DNA from: Scopulibacillus daqui
Lineage (GTDB): Bacteria > Bacillota > Bacilli > Bacillales > Sporolactobacillaceae
DNA length: 34,221 nucleotides
Reading direction: 5' to 3'
NCBI RefSeq assembly: GCF_016908855.1
Contig: NZ_JAFBER010000027.1
Location: forward strand, 1-34,221
Positions 1-9,600 of this stretch are shown in pieces. Position numbers and translations under genes: made by a program. Below the pieces are notes generated by a model. It saw nothing but the letters and a program-made list of their open reading frames with translations, had not been told where the DNA came from and ran no database searches. The stretch's first letter is position 1; every line of letters begins with the position of its first letter.

Positions 1-44
1 TGATTTCCTTCTTTATTCGTAAGATTTCGAACAAAAATAGCCAC
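1..44 (-). CDS. Transposase N-terminus, IS630-like (partial, runs off the left edge)
   Basis: Only 14 codons are visible, starting at GTG 42-44 behind an AGGAGG site with 8-base spacing. The residues (MAIFVRNLTNKEGN) match my memory of IS630-type transposase N-termini. The catalytic DDE region is outside the window, so activity cannot be judged. The gene is transcribed away from the truncated response regulator. Confidence 0.5.
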   Translation of the reverse strand, partial: MAIFVRNLTNKEGN

Positions 45-115
45 TTTGAACGCCTCCTATAATCGTTCATTCTATTTATAGGTTTCGAAACAAAGCGGGA
101 AAAACTTACCACAGT
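1..115 (-). mobile_element. 5' end of an IS630-family-like insertion element (partial)
   Basis: The minus strand carries a clear ribosome binding site (AGGAGG, about 52-57) eight bases before a GTG codon at 42-44. The frame runs off the left edge and reads MAIFVRNLTNKEGN. I recognise this as resembling the N-terminus of IS630-family transposases, whose proteins often open with FVR-x-L-(T/S)-N-x-EG. A perfect 10-base palindrome, GTTTCGAAAC, lies at 82-91 in the leader. The element would explain why the neighbouring response regulator lacks its receiver start. The inner boundary near 115 is my estimate, placed where receiver homology begins. IS630 elements insert at TA, and TA dinucleotides lie at 116-117 and 124-125. 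The far end is outside the window, so the terminal repeats cannot be compared. Confidence 0.5.
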
Positions 116-121
116 TACCAA

Positions 122-775
122 ACTATTTTTCTAGAAGGGGCACTAGATTCAAAGGGTTATGAAGTGTCTGAAGCAAGGGATGGAAAGGAAGCAGTTGAAA
201 AGGCAGGAGAGAATACAGATTTAATTTTATTAGATATCATGATGCCCGGAATTGATGGGTTGGAAGTCTGTAAGCAAATCCGAAATCGAGTGGTATGTCC
301 AATAATATTTATTAGTGCTGCTTCAAGTGACATGAACAAAATGAAGGTTTTTTCCTTGGGTGGAGATGATTTTATATCAAAACCCTTTTCTTTAAGAGAA
401 TTAATGTATAAAATCGATGCTTTATTTAAAATGAAGGAAAGACTTTTACAAAATTATGAAGAAAATAAGCGAAAAAGAATGATCATTGATGATTTAATTG
501 TTGATATTTCATCGCGGGAAATCATGTATAACAAACAGGTTATACCCTTTACAAAAAAGGAATTTGACTTGCTCGTATTATTACTTTCATCACCGAAACA
601 AGTTTTTACTAAAGATCAAATATATGAAAACATTAGTGGGATTGATGGGAAGGGAGACGTAAATTCTATTGTGGAACATGTTAAAAATATTCGTCATAAA
701 TTAGCTTCTGCCGGTTTCCCTAATAATCATCTTCAAACTGTTTGGGGAATTGGTTATCAATGGAACAATCAATAA
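122..775 (+). pseudogene. OmpR-family response regulator lacking the start of its receiver domain
   Basis: The readable homology begins near 122 with FLEGALDSKGYEV, which corresponds to helix 1 and strand 2 of a receiver domain. It continues through the phosphorylation-site strand LILLDIMMPG (Asp in LLD, about 220-245) and the switch/Lys region (FISKPF). It ends in a complete winged-helix Trans_reg_C domain that closes with GIGYQW. The first strand and the acidic DD pair, which bind Mg2+ and are needed for phosphorylation, are absent: the upstream frame is open but unrelated and has no ATG. The first in-frame candidate start is GTG at 164, with no convincing ribosome binding site. An IS630-like element lies immediately upstream, so insertion or deletion probably removed the 5' end. 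The DNA-binding half could still be made, but a phospho-regulated protein is unlikely. The gene overlaps its kinase partner. Confidence 0.75.
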
Positions 776-2157
776 TCAAAGATATAAGACAGTTATATAC
801 AAAAAGTATATTGTGGACCATAATAATGACTGTTATAACGGTCATTATTTCGATTTTGATCATTTTGGTAACCATTGAAAGGCCTGCAAATTATAATGAA
901 AAACTTGCTCATAAACAAAGCGAAATAATGGAGAATCACCCATCAAAATATATAAACCAAGCTGAATTTAATAAAAAGAAGAGGCTTCTACAAAAAAGCA
1001 ATGTTACCTTAAACAAATATCATTCAAATGGAAAGCTCATCACTGGAAGTAAAAAATTTAGCGGCTTATTTAAAGGGAAAAATATTATTGGCACGTTTAA
1101 TGAGACCATATTTTATAAAAACTATTATCACTTAGTACAACCTGCAGTTATAAATAATGAAATCAAGGAAATTTGGGTTTATTCTTATCAGTTAAAGAGC
1201 CAAAATATGATCCCGCGTTACATTACGTTTGGTTTTGCTATTTTACCTTTTATTGCTCCGATCATTTACTTCATAATATTTTCAAGGTACTTTATCAATA
1301 AGCTTTATCGAACTATAAAAGAACCATTGGAAGAATTATTAAATGCTTCAAATATGATTAGAAAAAAAGATTTAGACTTTTGTTTGGGCTATAACAGCAA
1401 TAACGAAATCGGTCAATTAACCCAGTCTTTTCGACAAATGCAAAGAGAATTAAAAAAATCTTTATATGAAAATTGGAGAAAAGATTCCGAATGGGCGATA
1501 ATGATGTCTAGTTTGTCGCATGATTTAAAAACACCTGCTACACTAATTGCATTAAGTACGGAAATACTTAATGATGAAGGCGGACTAGCACCGAATCAAC
1601 AATTACAAGTAGACATCATAAATAGAAATATCACAAAAATTAATAACATACTGAAAAGCATGGGCCATGCAAGCAACATAAAGGATCCAACCCTGATCGA
1701 TGATGTGGTATCTCTTGATGAACTGATCCAAGATTTAGAAAGCGATATCATTCCGTTAATGGAAAAGAAGAATATCCAATATAAGCATGACTTAAGAGTA
1801 AATAAAGAATTAAGAGTCCCTTATCTAAAAATCAATCGGATCTTAGAGAATCTATTTGCAAACGCCATTCAATATACACCCGAAAATGGAGAAATTCATT
1901 TTTTTGTCGAAGAAAGGGAACATCATATTCACTTCGCGATTGAAGATTCGGGACCAGGTATAAAAAGGGAAAACAGGGGATTGGTATTTTCTAAACACTT
2001 TAGAGAAGATGCGGCAAGAGCCAATTCATTGGGGAATGCTGGATTAGGTTTGTTTATTGTAAAAAATCTTGTTAAGGAATTAAACGGACAAATTGAGTTC
2101 GCAGATCCTTTAATATTGTCGGGTACACGTATTGAATTTGCCATTCCCTATAAATAA
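760..2157 (+). CDS. Sensor histidine kinase (two-component system)
   Basis: This membrane kinase should phosphorylate the adjacent OmpR-type regulator in response to an extracellular signal. I chose ATG 760 over an upstream TTG at 742; it gives 465 residues and overlaps the regulator's stop. Domains in order: TM1 (about residues 17-39), an extracytoplasmic segment of about 110 residues, TM2 (about 154-178), a HAMP-like linker, HisKA with the H-box SSLSHDLKTP (His254), an N-box (ENLFANAIQYTP), G1 (EDSGPGI) and G2 (GNAGLGLFIVK). All catalytic boxes look intact. Kinases of this architecture often sit beside bacteriocin or antibiotic-response transporters, but no transporter gene follows here. 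With its regulator truncated the kinase is probably orphaned. Signal unknown. Confidence 0.88.
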   Translation: MEQSIIKDIRQLYTKSILWTIIMTVITVIISILIILVTIERPANYNEKLAHKQSEIMENHPSKYINQAEFNKKKRLLQKSNVTLNKYHSNGKLITGSKKFSGLFKGKNIIGTFNETIFYKNYYHLVQPAVINNEIKEIWVYSYQLKSQNMIPRYITFGFAILPFIAPIIYFIIFSRYFINKLYRTIKEPLEELLNASNMIRKKDLDFCLGYNSNNEIGQLTQSFRQMQRELKKSLYENWRKDSEWAIMMSSLSHDLKTPATLIALSTEILNDEGGLAPNQQLQVDIINRNITKINNILKSMGHASNIKDPTLIDDVVSLDELIQDLESDIIPLMEKKNIQYKHDLRVNKELRVPYLKINRILENLFANAIQYTPENGEIHFFVEEREHHIHFAIEDSGPGIKRENRGLVFSKHFREDAARANSLGNAGLGLFIVKNLVKELNGQIEFADPLILSGTRIEFAIPYK

Positions 2158-2202
2158 ATGTTCTCTCAAGGAGATGAAAATACTGAGTCAACACTCATTT
2201 AT

Positions 2203-2246
2203 AAAACTAACCCGCCAAAGCATAGAGATTTAGGCGGGTTAGTTTT
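2203..2246. terminator. Bidirectional terminator between the kinase and zwf
   Basis: A perfect 14-base inverted repeat (AAAACTAACCCGCC at 2203-2216 with its complement at 2233-2246) has a 16-base loop. The stem ends in A/T runs on both sides, so it can serve both convergent genes. The zwf stop codon lies 7 bases away. Confidence 0.85.
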
Positions 2247-2252
2247 CAAAAA

Positions 2253-3734
2253 TTATTTTTCTGTCGTTTTCGTAAGAGGCCACCAATGATGACCGTCTTT
2301 TGCTAATAGTTCATGTGATGAGGCAGGTCCCATTGTACCGGCTTCATATCGGTCAAGAGGAATATTTCTTTCTTTCCATGCTTTGGCGATAGAGTCAACG
2401 AATTGCCATGACAGTGCCACTTCGTCCCAGCGGGTAAAGTTTGTTGAATCACCATGGATACAATCTTGGATCAACCTTTCATAAGCGCTTGCGCCGTCAT
2501 CTTGGTTGGTGTTGCTAAAGTTCATCGTGATCGGAATAGAGCCTCCGCCGGTGCTGAATTTTTTCGCATTTAATTTTAACGATAATCCTTCATCAGGCTG
2601 AACGTGAATCACAAGCAAGTTAGGCTGAAGGTCATTAAAATTATTAAAATAAGGCCGTTTTGGCGCATCTTTAAATTGAACAACGATTTCGGTTGATTTC
2701 GCGGTCATGCGTTTTCCTGTTCTAATATAGAACGGCACGCCGGCCCAACGGAAATTATCAATAAAAAGTCTTGCCGCAACGAAAGTATCTGTCATCGATT
2801 GCTCATTAACATTTTCTTCTTCGCGATATCCTTTTACTACATCTCCATTTGGCATAGTGCCCCGAGTGTATTGTCCTCTTACAACACTGTTAGCTACAGT
2901 GGCATCGGTCAGCGGACGAATAGAGCGAAGCACTTTTACCTTCTCGTCACGGATATCTTCAGTAACAAAACGGCTTGGCGGCTCCATAGCCGTAAGAGCA
3001 ACCATTTGCAGCATATGGTTTTGAATCATATCCATTAATGCGCCGGTATGATCATAGTAGCTTGCGCGTTCGCCGACACCCAAAGTCTCACTTGAAGTAA
3101 TTTGGATATTAGAAATGTAACGATTGTTCCAAATACCTTCAAAGATAGGATTGGCAAAGCGAATAACTTGAATGTTTTGGACCATTTCTTTTCCAAGGTA
3201 ATGGTCGATTCGGTAAATTTCACTTTCGTCAAAAACTTGATGAATCGTGTCATTTAATTCAGTCGCAGACTGTAGATCTCTTCCAAATGGCTTTTCAATA
3301 ACAAGCCGCTTCCAACCGGTATTCGTCGTCAGGCCTGCATCTTTGAGATTTAAGGTTACCGGCGCAAAAAAGTCAGGAGCCAATGATAAGTAGAATATGC
3401 GGTTTCCTTGTAAATCATATTGTTGATCGAGCTTATCTGCAAGCTCCTTTAAACCGCCATAAGCTTTTGTTTCCTTAACATCTAATGAATAATAATAAAA
3501 TCTTTCAATAAAGTCCTCAACATCGTCGCCAGGATTTGAGTGGTTCTGAAGAGATTCGAGGACATTTTGGCGAAAAACATCGTGATCATAATCTCTTCTT
3601 GCAACGCCGATAACAGCAAAATTGTTTTGTTTTTTATAAAGTGAGTACAAGGCAGGATAGAGCTTTCTTCTAGCTAAATCACCTGTCGCACCAAATAAAA
3701 TAATAGTCGTAGCGTTGTTGTTTACTTCTGACAT
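2253..3734 (-). CDS. zwf: Glucose-6-phosphate 1-dehydrogenase
   Basis: It oxidises glucose 6-phosphate to 6-phosphogluconolactone with NADP+, the entry step of the oxidative pentose phosphate pathway, in the cytoplasm. The N-terminal nucleotide-binding motif is GATGDLARRKL (residues 15-25), and the signature RIDHYLGKEMVQN contains the substrate-binding and catalytic residues. The length of 493 residues is normal for bacterial G6PD. A start two codons upstream (3740) is possible, but ATG 3734 is eight bases after GTGAGG and gives the usual short lead. The gene stands alone, with a promoter upstream and a shared terminator downstream. The sequence shows no truncation. Confidence 0.97.
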   Translation of the reverse strand: MSEVNNNATTIILFGATGDLARRKLYPALYSLYKKQNNFAVIGVARRDYDHDVFRQNVLESLQNHSNPGDDVEDFIERFYYYSLDVKETKAYGGLKELADKLDQQYDLQGNRIFYLSLAPDFFAPVTLNLKDAGLTTNTGWKRLVIEKPFGRDLQSATELNDTIHQVFDESEIYRIDHYLGKEMVQNIQVIRFANPIFEGIWNNRYISNIQITSSETLGVGERASYYDHTGALMDMIQNHMLQMVALTAMEPPSRFVTEDIRDEKVKVLRSIRPLTDATVANSVVRGQYTRGTMPNGDVVKGYREEENVNEQSMTDTFVAARLFIDNFRWAGVPFYIRTGKRMTAKSTEIVVQFKDAPKRPYFNNFNDLQPNLLVIHVQPDEGLSLKLNAKKFSTGGGSIPITMNFSNTNQDDGASAYERLIQDCIHGDSTNFTRWDEVALSWQFVDSIAKAWKERNIPLDRYEAGTMGPASSHELLAKDGHHWWPLTKTTEK

Positions 3735-3773
3735 AACCATAGCCTCACTTCTGTTAATTATCTTACGAGCATT

Positions 3774-3802
3774 ATTTTAACAAAATAAATTAAGAAAGTT
3801 AA
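3774..3802 (-). promoter_or_regulatory. Probable sigma-A promoter of zwf
   Basis: On the minus strand, TTAACT (3797-3802) is followed after 17 bases by TAAAAT (3774-3779). A TG one base before the -10 makes it an extended -10. It lies about 40 bases before the chosen zwf start. Confidence 0.55.
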
Positions 3803-3919
3803 AAGAGAGGTACTCAACACTTAAAAAAACCTTTAAAATAGCTTATGCACGTTCAAAAAGAAACAATTTATGCCAATATTTAGGAATAACCCTTTAATAA
3901 GCACAACGGAGGTGACAGC

Positions 3920-4540
3920 ATGACTTGGGAAATTCTCAGTATTATTGGTACAATCGCTTTTGCCGCCAGCGGAGCCATTATTGCTATGGAGGAAGACTAT
4001 GATGTCTTGGGTGTTGCAGTTCTCGCTTTAGTCACCGCTTTTGGCGGCGGCATCATACGCAATCTTTTAATTGGTATCCCTATTCAAGAAATCTGGACAC
4101 AAGGCAGCTTATTTAAATTAGCCATTCTTACTGTTATCATTATTTTCATTATACCCAGCAAGTGGATCTTTTATTGGGAAAAACCAGGGACTTTCTTTGA
4201 TGCGATTGGGTTATCGGCGTTCGCCGTGCAGGGTGCTTTGGCCGCTGTGGATGCGAATTATTCGACAGCAGCAGTTGTTGTTGCTGCGGTATTAACCGGT
4301 TGCGGAGGAGGCATCATTCGGGATGTTCTTGCAGGAAGAAAACCGCTCGTGTTCAGAACGGAAATTTATGCCATTTGGGCGGCGCTTGCTGGTTTTATAT
4401 TAGGAATGGGATGGATGCAAGACATTTGGGGAGAATATATATTAACAGCGTGTATCACCGTACTTCGACTGCTGTCAGTACGGAATCATTGGCAATTACC
4501 TAAAAGAAATTATACTAAGCCAAGAGATTTTTACCGCTGA
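3920..4540 (+). CDS. UPF0126/TRIC-family membrane protein
   Basis: This is a 206-residue integral membrane protein of the UPF0126 group. The group is related to trimeric intracellular cation (TRIC) channels, and members have also been annotated as glycine transporters. The family's internal duplication is clear: each half is three hydrophobic helices, with the signature GGGIIRN (near residue 38) in the first half and GGGIIRDVLAGRKP (near 130) in the second. The start at ATG 3920 is supported by GGAGG at 3909. The length is typical. The gene is divergent from zwf and stands alone. Family assignment is firm; the ion or substrate is not determined by sequence. Confidence 0.88.
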   Translation: MTWEILSIIGTIAFAASGAIIAMEEDYDVLGVAVLALVTAFGGGIIRNLLIGIPIQEIWTQGSLFKLAILTVIIIFIIPSKWIFYWEKPGTFFDAIGLSAFAVQGALAAVDANYSTAAVVVAAVLTGCGGGIIRDVLAGRKPLVFRTEIYAIWAALAGFILGMGWMQDIWGEYILTACITVLRLLSVRNHWQLPKRNYTKPRDFYR

Positions 4541-4608
4541 TGTTTAAAGTTGGATTGCATTTCTTTCCTTTACATGATAAGGTTATTTTATGTCTGTTTT
4601 GTTTTTTC

Positions 4609-4637
4609 TTGGTGATGGATGTAATTATCATTATAAT
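4609..4637 (+). promoter_or_regulatory. Probable sigma-A promoter of cshA
   Basis: TTGGTG (4609-4614), a 17-base spacer, and a consensus TATAAT (4632-4637). It predicts an untranslated leader of about 95 bases before the helicase start. Confidence 0.65.
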
Positions 4638-4659
4638 CAGAGCTGTTAAGCTTGATTGT

Positions 4660-4689
4660 GGCATTTTCCGTCCATCAGCGGGGAATGCC
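4660..4689 (+). promoter_or_regulatory. Stable hairpin in the cshA 5' leader
   Basis: GGCATTTTCCG (4660-4670) and CGGGGAATGCC (4679-4689) form an 11-base-pair stem with two G-U pairs and an 8-base loop. It lies between the predicted promoter and the ribosome binding site and is followed by TTAATTAATT, not a pure T run. It could be a weak attenuator, an RNA-stability element, or a site for autoregulation by the helicase. Structure is seen; function is inferred. Confidence 0.5.
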
Positions 4690-4740
4690 TTAATTAATTG
4701 ACATAAACCTTGTAATTAAAAAAGGAGATTTAACTTATTA

Positions 4741-6174
4741 ATGAAATTTTCTGAGCTAAACATTAACGACACGATTCTTAAAGCAATTGAAAAAATGGGT
4801 TTTAAAGAAATGTCGCCGATTCAAGAAAAAGCTATTCCAGTTGCTTTAAAGGGAAGCGATCTTATCGGTCAAGCCCAAACAGGTACAGGAAAAACAGCGG
4901 CATTTGGCGTACCGTTAACGGAATTTGCCGACCCATTAAATAAAGCGGTTCAAAGCATCATCATTACGCCGACAAGAGAACTTGCCATTCAAGTTTCTGA
5001 AGAACTAAATAATATCGGCCGCTATAAAAAAGTCGTAACTGTACCAGTATACGGCGGACAGGATATTCAAAAGCAAATTAAGTCGCTGAAAAAACGCCCA
5101 AGCATCATTTCGGCGACGCCTGGACGCCTTTTGGATCATATAAAAAGAAGAACCATCCGCTTAAATGAAGTTCGCCATGTGGTTTTGGATGAAGCGGATG
5201 AAATGTTAAACATGGGATTTATTGATGATATTCGCGCGATTCTAGAGCAAATTCCGGATGAACATCAAACATTGCTGTTTTCCGCTACCATGCCAAAACC
5301 TATTCGGCTATTGGCTGAGCAATTTATGAAAAACCCGGAAACAGTGAAAATTCAATCCAAAACATTAACAGTATCCCAAATTGAACAAAAATATTTGGCC
5401 ATCAAAGAGCGTGAAAAATTTGATGTATTGACGAGAATTCTTGATATTCATACTCCGGAACGCGCGATTATTTTCGGGCGGACAAAACGCCGGGTCGATG
5501 AATTGTCCAATGCGTTGCAAAAACGCGGTTATAGAGCTGAAGGCATTCACGGCGACCTAACCCAAGCAAGACGCGACCATGTGTTAAGGCGTTTTAAAAA
5601 TAACAATGCCAATATTCTTGTGGCTACTGATGTGGCAGCCAGAGGGCTTGATATAAGCAACGTTACACATGTCTATAATTTTGATTTGCCTCAGGACCCT
5701 GAGAGTTATGTCCACCGAATTGGACGGACCGGACGGGCTGGCAAAAAAGGTTTGGCAGTGACTTTTGTTACACCAAGCGAAATGCCTCATTTAAATGAAA
5801 TCGAAAAAGTAACCAAACAAAGCATGGAGCAAATGCAGCCGCCATCATACGAGGAAGCTTTGCGCGGCCAGCAAAAAGCGGCATTAGAGTCTATAATGGA
5901 AACGATGGAAACAGGGGATATCGAAAATTATAAAGGCTTAGCGGAAAACCTTTTGCATGACAATGATTCCATTCCGGTCATTGCAGCTGCTTTGAAACTC
6001 ATTACTAAAGAGCCGGATACAACACCGGTTAAATTAACAGCTGAATCTCCGTTAAGAGTGAAAAAAGAAAGAAAAAGAAAGCCGCAAAGAAATAATCAAA
6101 GAAGAAACAGAGGAAAAAACGTGAGACGGCAAGACGCGTCCAAGTCTTACAAAAAACGTGTTCATCAACATTAG
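4741..6174 (+). CDS. cshA: DEAD-box ATP-dependent RNA helicase CshA
   Basis: This cytoplasmic RNA helicase takes part in mRNA turnover (degradosome) and ribosome assembly, especially in the cold. All superfamily-2 motifs are visible: Q-motif SPIQ, Walker A AQTGTGKT (45-52), [18 protein letters not shown] (150-153), SAT (181-183), then [11 protein letters not shown] and [10 protein letters not shown] in the second RecA domain. After the core comes a dimerisation-like region and a very basic tail ([18 protein letters not shown]) for RNA contact. At 477 residues it is slightly shorter than B. subtilis CshA, which it resembles closely in the core (for example [22 protein letters not shown]). The start ATG follows AAGGAG at 4721. 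It has its own promoter and terminator. Confidence 0.93.
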   Translation: MKFSELNINDTILKAIEKMGFKEMSPIQEKAIPVALKGSDLIGQAQTGTGKTAAFGVPLTEFADPLNKAVQSIIITPTRELAIQVSEELNNIGRYKKVVTVPVYGGQDIQKQIKSLKKRPSIISATPGRLLDHIKRRTIRLNEVRHVVLDEADEMLNMGFIDDIRAILEQIPDEHQTLLFSATMPKPIRLLAEQFMKNPETVKIQSKTLTVSQIEQKYLAIKEREKFDVLTRILDIHTPERAIIFGRTKRRVDELSNALQKRGYRAEGIHGDLTQARRDHVLRRFKNNNANILVATDVAARGLDISNVTHVYNFDLPQDPESYVHRIGRTGRAGKKGLAVTFVTPSEMPHLNEIEKVTKQSMEQMQPPSYEEALRGQQKAALESIMETMETGDIENYKGLAENLLHDNDSIPVIAAALKLITKEPDTTPVKLTAESPLRVKKERKRKPQRNNQRRNRGKNVRRQDASKSYKKRVHQH

Positions 6175-6206
6175 AGTGATCGCCAAGAGCGATCACTCTT
6201 TTTTTG
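6173..6206 (+). terminator. Terminator of cshA
   Basis: An 11-base perfect stem (AGAGTGATCGC at 6173-6183, complement at 6189-6199), a 5-base loop, then a run of seven T. It overlaps the helicase stop codon. Confidence 0.92.
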
Positions 6207-6292
6207 TGTGATTAAATGCAGGGAACCGCTATTCGCATTGAAAATAGGGGAGCTATTTAGAACGGGAACAAAAAATAAAATAGTCAAAATGG

Positions 6293-6321
6293 TTGAAATT
6301 ATCCGAAATACTGCATAAAAT
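6293..6321 (+). promoter_or_regulatory. Probable promoter of the IDEAL-domain gene
   Basis: TTGAAA (6293-6298), 17 bases, TAAAAT (6316-6321), followed 13 bases later by the GGGAGG ribosome binding site. Confidence 0.6.
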
Positions 6322-6348
6322 ATTGAAAAGGGCAAGGGAGGCTGCAAA

Positions 6349-6570
6349 ATGAATAATGATTATCAACAGAAAGTGAAGTCATTGGCCATGTTAAGAGAAA
6401 AGCAGCAAAAACTGTCATTTGCTGAATGGTATGCCCAGTTAGTTTTAGATGAATGCCTGATTAATCGCAGAATGGATCAATTGCGTAAACTTATTGACCA
6501 AAGTTTGGATCAACGCGATAAAGAGTTATTTATGAAATTAAGCAAAGACTATAAAGATTTATGCAGATAG
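6349..6570 (+). CDS. Small IDEAL-domain protein
   Basis: A 73-residue soluble protein. Its centre, LVLDECLINRRMDQLRKLID followed by QSLDQRDKEL, matches the IDEAL domain pattern of Bacillaceae: a (V/L)LDEAL-type helix, then a short linker, then a D-x-RD-x-x-x-F helix. The domain occurs in small Firmicutes proteins such as YpiB and is thought to mediate protein contacts; no enzymatic residues are expected. The start is fixed by GGGAGG at 6336 with normal spacing. It is monocistronic, with its own promoter and terminator. Precise role unknown. Confidence 0.75.
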   Translation: MNNDYQQKVKSLAMLREKQQKLSFAEWYAQLVLDECLINRRMDQLRKLIDQSLDQRDKELFMKLSKDYKDLCR

Positions 6571-6599
6571 CAGCTTGGCTGACGCTAAGACTTAATATA

Positions 6600-6626
6600 A
6601 AGCCTTCGCAATTGCGAAGGCTTTTG
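6600..6626. terminator. Terminator between the IDEAL gene and dynA
   Basis: A perfect palindrome (AAGCCTTCGC, 4-base loop AATT, complement) at 6600-6623 is followed by TTTGTT on the plus strand. On the minus strand the tail is CTTTATATT, so it may also serve dynA, whose stop codon is 3 bases away. Confidence 0.85.
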
Positions 6627-9600
6627 TTATAATCGGTTTTTTTGGAGGATGCTTTCCAGCTTATGATGAACAGCCGTGAACTTCTCTGGGTCAATTTCAT
6701 GGTTGTCGATAGCTTGCAGCTGATATGAGATTGTTTCCTCCCACTCGCTCAGACATTCATTTTTTGCTTGCTCTAATAAATCATTAAATAAATCGAGATA
6801 ATGTGCTGATATCTCTAATCGGCCGGCTTCTAACAGCTCATCGATGCTTGTGTCCAACTGTTTATAAAGGCTGTCCTTCATTTGCTCTTTGCCGTTTTTT
6901 TCAAAGAAATGTTTGCGGTTTTTATAAAATTTAAAAACGCTTTTCAAAGGTTCTTGATCGCATTGATTGAGATGTTTGGCATATTCAGGCGTTTTAAAGG
7001 CCGGCTCAAAATGGATATTGTTCGTAAACCCAAATTTAGAAACCGCCGTATTGACATCACTTAAATAAGTGTTAAGGAGTTTTTGGATGAGAGACTCAAT
7101 TCTTATATAAGCCGCCCGAAGTTCTTGGTCAATATCATAGGATAGAAATTCAATGCACTCATTTAATCCTTCAGCCAAAATGGTTTTGGGCGATTTTTGG
7201 TTATCATTAAAAGCGCTTGGATTAAAAAATACATTAAATTCATCAAGATAACGCTGTAAGACGCGCTTTTTAATATAAAAGAACCATTCATTCATATTTT
7301 GCTTTAAAACGGACATCGGACCGTCAGAAGTACGCGACTCAACGATTCGTTTGGCATTGGCAAAAGATTGTTTCAGCTGTTTTTTCTTTTCTTCTTTGGC
7401 TGATTCATCAAGTTGTATATTTTCGATTATTTTTTCGATATCGTTATTGGCTTTTTGAATATCATGAATGCCGATTTGAATGGTATGTTTTAGAAGCTCA
7501 TTGACAGAAAAGGCTGACCAGTCATTCATAAAATGTTCTAAGCCCGATTGTTTGTACAATGCCTGATTTTTAGTTTTTTGACTCAGCAATCCTAATTTGC
7601 TTGAAATTCCGTAAAGCCTTGGATGGAGAATGCCAAAAGTTGTTAAATGATGATTAACGTATTTTATGACTGCTGCTTTTTCTTGTTCAGATTGAGCGAG
7701 ATCAATGGCGTTAACGATAAAGAACATTTTGTCTAAATCAAAATTGTCCTTAACCCGGCCGAGTTGAATAAGAAATTCTTTATCAGCCCGTGAAAAGGCG
7801 TGATTAAAGTAAGTGACAAACAATATAGCGTCAGCGTTTTTAATATATTGGAAAGCAACATTCGTATGCCTGGCATTAATTGAATCAGCCCCCGGCGTAT
7901 CGACGAGGACGACGCCTTGCCGGGTAAATGGACAATCATAGTAAATGGAAACCGACTCGATATAACATGATTTTTCTTCATTTGCAATCAATTCATGGGC
8001 TTCGCTGAGATCTAAAAACAATGTTTCTCCAAGCTTTCCTTCGAAATGTTTTGCCCCGTTGATGACCGCTTTTAAAAAGGTGTAATGAAGCTTTTCCTTC
8101 GGCTTTAAAGCTTGGCTTTCGATATCTTTTAATTGATCGTGAAGTTCATCAAGCTGATTAATTTTTTTCCCGAAGGCAGATAATGAATAATTAATATCAT
8201 CAATTAACACTGCTTCCGTTTTAATAGCCGCTTCAACAGTACGATGCGGGCGTTCATTTGTCACCGGTTTAATTTTGTTAATAACGGCCGTCGTCGGATT
8301 AGGGGAGACCGGCAGTACGTCTTCGGCTAATAAGGCGTTGGCAAATGATGTTTTGCCTGCGCTGAATGCGCCAAATAAAGCAATGGTAAAGGCGTTTTTT
8401 TCAATTCTTTCAGCGCGTGCTTGAAGATGCGAAACGGTCCGCTTAAAACTGTCTAAGGAAGCCAAAGCGTGTGAAGCGTCCCGCAGTAATGATGACCACT
8501 CTTTGCGATAAGTGTCGGTTTCAAAAAAGTTGACCTTGTCATGCGGTGTGCTGATATGTTTTTCGCTGCTCTCTGATTGATTTGCTGCTTCTTTTTTAGC
8601 TGCCTTTTTAACTGGCTGATCAATAGTCTTAAAACGTCTGCTATGGTCATCGCTTTCTATCATCTTAAGCGCTTGGCTGACTGATTGTTCCTCAAAGGCA
8701 GAGCTTTTTAAAATACGATTAATTTCAATTATATTTTCTTTGTATCTTTCCTGCTCATGGTAGGCCGCCAGCATTCGTTCGTATTGATCAACCGCTTGAT
8801 CAAGATTGTTTTTTGCTTCTTCAGCTTCAACTTGAAATTTTCTATGGATTTTTTCGGAAATGCAGTCTAATTTCTGAAAGACTGTTTTTTTCATTGCCTT
8901 TTTTGTTTGGTCTGAGACATCATCGGCATAATGTAAAATATATTGTCCTGAAGTATTGGCGCCTTTTTTAACAGGTTCTGTTAAAAATTCTTTTGTGATA
9001 TCAATGGATAGCTCATATATTTCCCCGAATTCCGATTCATCAAAGCCGGGAATGTTTTGACAAGCTTTTATCAATACATCTCTGGCGGCCCATTCCATCG
9101 TTTGGACGTTTTTGGCAAAATCCTCATAGAAGGCTTCAAGCCGATTGCTTTGTTCTTTCATGCGTTTTTTCTGACTGTTAAATAAACCGGCTTTAAAGTC
9201 TTTTTGGCATGATTCTATATAATTTTTTGCTTTTTCCCTCGTTTCATAAGGCATAAGAATAGCAGAATGAATGGCTTTTGTTATCGATTCTTTCGTTGTG
9301 TTCAGCCATTCTGTCTCGCGGCCGGCAAGCGCCTGATAATGCTTTTCGGCTTCTTCTTTGTCTTTTTGAAGTTTCTCGATTGCAAACTTTGCCGGCATCT
9401 CATTAATGGCAAGTTCCTCAAGTTTTTCATCCAGAATGTCCTTCATATAATCTTGGTGCTCGCTGACAAGAAATTCCAATGTTGCGTGGCATTTTTCTTG
9501 GTTAGTTTCTCTATCTCCCTTAAGAAGGCTATTCATTTTCGATATAAATGCTTCAAGTTGGTTATCCGGGTTGGTTTTATCAAAAAGAGAAATATAATAA

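Noticed and set aside
2168-2232. AAGGAG and a short frame (MKILSQHSFIKLTRQSIE) after the sensor kinase
   Set aside because: The binding site touches the ATG with no spacing, the frame is only 19 codons, and its second half is the arm of the terminator. It may be the stub of a lost gene but cannot be supported.
4698-4703. TTGACA close to the cshA start
   Set aside because: No -10 element lies at a workable distance before the ribosome binding site; the TTGGTG/TATAAT pair upstream is better.
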